A stretch of DNA of 33,855 bases from Aeriscardovia sp. (GTDB taxonomy: Bacteria; Actinomycetota; Actinomycetes; Actinomycetales; Bifidobacteriaceae): the NCBI GenBank assembly GCA_017537945.1, contig JAFYJT010000024.1, positions 1-33,855 on the forward strand. The letters are read 5' to 3'. The notes under the pieces are model-generated. The model had not been told where the DNA came from. It ran no database searches and worked only from the letters and a program-made list of their open reading frames with translations. The position numbers and the translations under genes are program-made. Positions 31,823-33,855 of the stretch are shown piece after piece (position 1 is the stretch's first letter; each line of letters begins with the position of its first letter).

Positions 31823-33855
31823 ATGCCAGGAATGACTTTGACAAGGGTAGAAGCGGCGGCAAGGTCTGAAGCCGTGAAGAACGTCTCGTACGAGGTCTAT
31901 ATAGATATTGCCCGCGGAGAGGAATTCTTCTTCTCCCAGTCCACCATAAAGTTCGACGCGCTAAAGCCGTCCGTCTTTTTGGATTTGATAGCTAAAAAAG
32001 TCGTCTCGATAGAGTTGAACGGCGAGGCCGTGGAGGTTGAAACCGCCGTGCAGGAAGGCAGGATCAGCCTTACGGGGCTTTCCGATCACAATGTTGTGAC
32101 CGTGAAGGCTTTTTGCCCTTACTCCCACACGGGGGAGGGCCTTCACCGATCCGTAGATCCCGCCGATTCGAAAGTCTACCTCTACTCCCAGTTTGAAGTG
32201 ATGGACTGCAGGAGGATGTACGCCTGCTTCGATCAGCCGGATATCAAGGCCACCTTCAACTTCGTAGTGGACGCCCCTACTTCCTGGACTGTGCTTTCCA
32301 CTACCAAGCCCTCCGACAGGGTCACTTTGGACAGGAATACCGAGAAAGGCACGAGTTCCGAAGTGGTGGAGAGCATTGACAGGTGGACGTTTAAGACTAC
32401 GCCCGTGATGTCTACATACCTCACTTCCCTCGTGGCAGGGCCTTACGCCAGCTGGAAGGCCACGCGCCTGATCGCCGGAAAGCATATGGACTTGGGCCTT
32501 TACTGCAGGCAGTCTATAAAGGAGAGCCTGGCCAAGGACGCCTCTTATCTTTTCGATGAGACCGATAAGGGCTTCCACTTCTACGCGCAGTGCTGGGGAA
32601 TCCCCTACCCCTATGAAAAGTATGATCAGGTTTTCGTCCCGGAGTACAACGCCGGGGCGATGGAGAATATAGCCAACGTCACCATCAGGGACTCGTACGT
32701 ATTCCAATCCAAGGTTTCCAAAGCCTTGGAGGACAGGAGGGTGACGACCATCCTGCATGAGCTGGCCCATATGTGGTTCGGAGACCTTGTCACGATGAAG
32801 TGGTGGAACGATCTCTGGCTTAACGAGTCCTTCGCCGAGTTCATGTCGACCCTGTGCGCCGCGGAGGCCACCGAGTGGAAGGACGAGTGGGCGACTTTCG
32901 CATGCGGGGAAAAGAATTGGGGGCAGGAGCAGGACCAGCTTCCTACCACGCATCCGATAGTGGCCGAAATAAACGATATTTCCGATACCGAAGTCAACTT
33001 TGACGGCATCACCTACGCCAAGGGGGCGGCCGTCCTAAAGCAGCTGGTGGCCTATGTGGGGAGGGAAAACTTCTTCAGGGCCATACATGCCTACCTCCTC
33101 GCCCACGCCTATTCGAACGCCACCCTCCACGACCTTCTTTCCGAACTTAACACTTCAAGCGGGAGGGATTTGAATTCCTGGGCGCAGCTGTGGCTGAAAA
33201 CCAGCGGAATCAATACCCTGGCCACAAAAATGGAGACGGATGAAAAGGGCATCATCACCAGCTTTAAAATCCAGCAAAAGCCTTCCGCCGGCAACGGCGT
33301 GCTTAGGCCTCACAGGATTGAAATAGGCTTCTACAATCTGGACAAGGGCAAAGTGAAGCGCGAGTGCATGTTCGATGCCGAAGTGCAGCCGGAAAATGAG
33401 ACCGAGCTCTTCGACCTGGAAGGGCAGCAGAGGCCTGACTTCATACTTATAAACGACGAAGACCTTACTTATGCCAAACTGCGCTTCGACCCCGCTTCCC
33501 TTTCTTTCCTGGAGGGGCATATAGCCGATTTTGAAGATCCGCTCGCCCGGGCCATAACCTGCCTGGCCCTTTGGGATATGACCCGTGACGGGGAGTACCC
33601 GGCGGAAAAGTTTGTGGAAGTCACATTTTCGCAGCTTGAAACCGAGACGCAGTCTACAGTCTTCAGAACCATGCTTAAGAACCTCCTTATAGCGGTGCGC
33701 GAATACGTCCCCGCCGACAAAAGGGGGAAGATGCTAGAAGAGGCGGACAAGAGGTTCTGGCAAATGGCCAAGAATGCCGAACCCGGAAGCGATCGGCAGT
33801 TCCAGCTCGTGGACGCCTACCTTTCCCTCGGCACCGATCCCGCTTTTGAAGGCAA
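31823..33855 (+). CDS. pepN: Aminopeptidase N (M1 family), 3' end outside the window
   Basis: The frame stays open to the window edge, giving the first 677 residues of an M1 metallopeptidase usually about 850-870 long. Key features are the substrate-binding GAMEN (278-282), the zinc motif HELAH (312-316) with Glu335 in NESFAEF at the usual 18-residue distance, and the catalytic Tyr398 in ITYAKGAAVL. The enzyme removes N-terminal residues from peptides in the cytoplasm. AAAGGAG lies upstream of the ATG. It follows rnj by 29 bases without a terminator, and the two may be cotranscribed. Confidence 0.95.
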   Translation, partial: MPGMTLTRVEAAARSEAVKNVSYEVYIDIARGEEFFFSQSTIKFDALKPSVFLDLIAKKVVSIELNGEAVEVETAVQEGRISLTGLSDHNVVTVKAFCPYSHTGEGLHRSVDPADSKVYLYSQFEVMDCRRMYACFDQPDIKATFNFVVDAPTSWTVLSTTKPSDRVTLDRNTEKGTSSEVVESIDRWTFKTTPVMSTYLTSLVAGPYASWKATRLIAGKHMDLGLYCRQSIKESLAKDASYLFDETDKGFHFYAQCWGIPYPYEKYDQVFVPEYNAGAMENIANVTIRDSYVFQSKVSKALEDRRVTTILHELAHMWFGDLVTMKWWNDLWLNESFAEFMSTLCAAEATEWKDEWATFACGEKNWGQEQDQLPTTHPIVAEINDISDTEVNFDGITYAKGAAVLKQLVAYVGRENFFRAIHAYLLAHAYSNATLHDLLSELNTSSGRDLNSWAQLWLKTSGINTLATKMETDEKGIITSFKIQQKPSAGNGVLRPHRIEIGFYNLDKGKVKRECMFDAEVQPENETELFDLEGQQRPDFILINDEDLTYAKLRFDPASLSFLEGHIADFEDPLARAITCLALWDMTRDGEYPAEKFVEVTFSQLETETQSTVFRTMLKNLLIAVREYVPADKRGKMLEEADKRFWQMAKNAEPGSDRQFQLVDAYLSLGTDPAFEG

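Noticed and set aside
31961-32953. 330-codon minus-strand open frame over pepN
   Set aside because: It is antisense to the M1 peptidase, whose zinc and GAMEN motifs are intact on the plus strand.

Overview
Kind of organism. The window looks like a chromosome segment of an actinobacterium, most likely a relative of the Bifidobacteriaceae; this comes from gene content and remembered family features, not from a search. Pointers are an AdnAB-type pair of helicase-nucleases, a short adenylate kinase without a full LID, an actinobacterial RNase J with a basic N-terminus, rpsD absent from between rpsK and rpoA, the order tRNA-Tyr/Thr/Met-rpmG-murB-ferredoxin, and an L2 loop of a form I associate with bifidobacteria. 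Codon use is distinctive: even ribosomal protein genes lean on ATA (Ile) and AGG (Arg).

Layout. 1-315 holds the 3' end of a dihydrofolate reductase gene. tRNA-Phe and tRNA-Asp follow on the minus strand with a shared promoter, then a small gene with variant leucine-rich repeats (586-1200). From 1323 to 16927 nearly all genes lie head to tail on the plus strand: rplM-rpsI with a terminator, then after a long leader the fused S10, spc and alpha clusters (rpsJ to rplO, secY, adk, infA, rpmJ, rpsM, rpsK, rpoA, rplQ) ending in a strong terminator. truA follows. Its stop codon overlaps a minus-strand tRNA-Ser(CGA).

An AT-rich divergent promoter region separates that tRNA from tRNA-Tyr, tRNA-Thr, tRNA-Met and rpmG (with terminator), then murB and a translationally coupled 7Fe-type ferredoxin gene. 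Minus-strand tRNA-Ser(GCT), a single-pass Ser/Thr-rich membrane protein, and a minus-strand pair (a two-helix membrane protein and a DUF2974/lipase-like hydrolase) come next. The hydrolase appears frameshifted at its fifth codon or earlier. The rest, 22405 to the end, is adnA-adnB-rnj-pepN on the plus strand with no terminator between genes; pepN runs off the window.

How the genes work together. Most of the window is translation and transcription machinery plus tRNAs. None of the seven tRNA genes encodes CCA, so a CCA-adding enzyme is required. The 3' part serves DNA end resection and repair (AdnAB), RNA turnover (RNase J) and peptide breakdown (PepN). I found no CRISPR array, insertion sequence, phage or clear defence island. 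The features that merit a second look are modest: the frameshifted hydrolase, an altered adenylate kinase P-loop, structured spacers inside the ribosomal operon, palindromes over tRNA promoters, and the codon bias.
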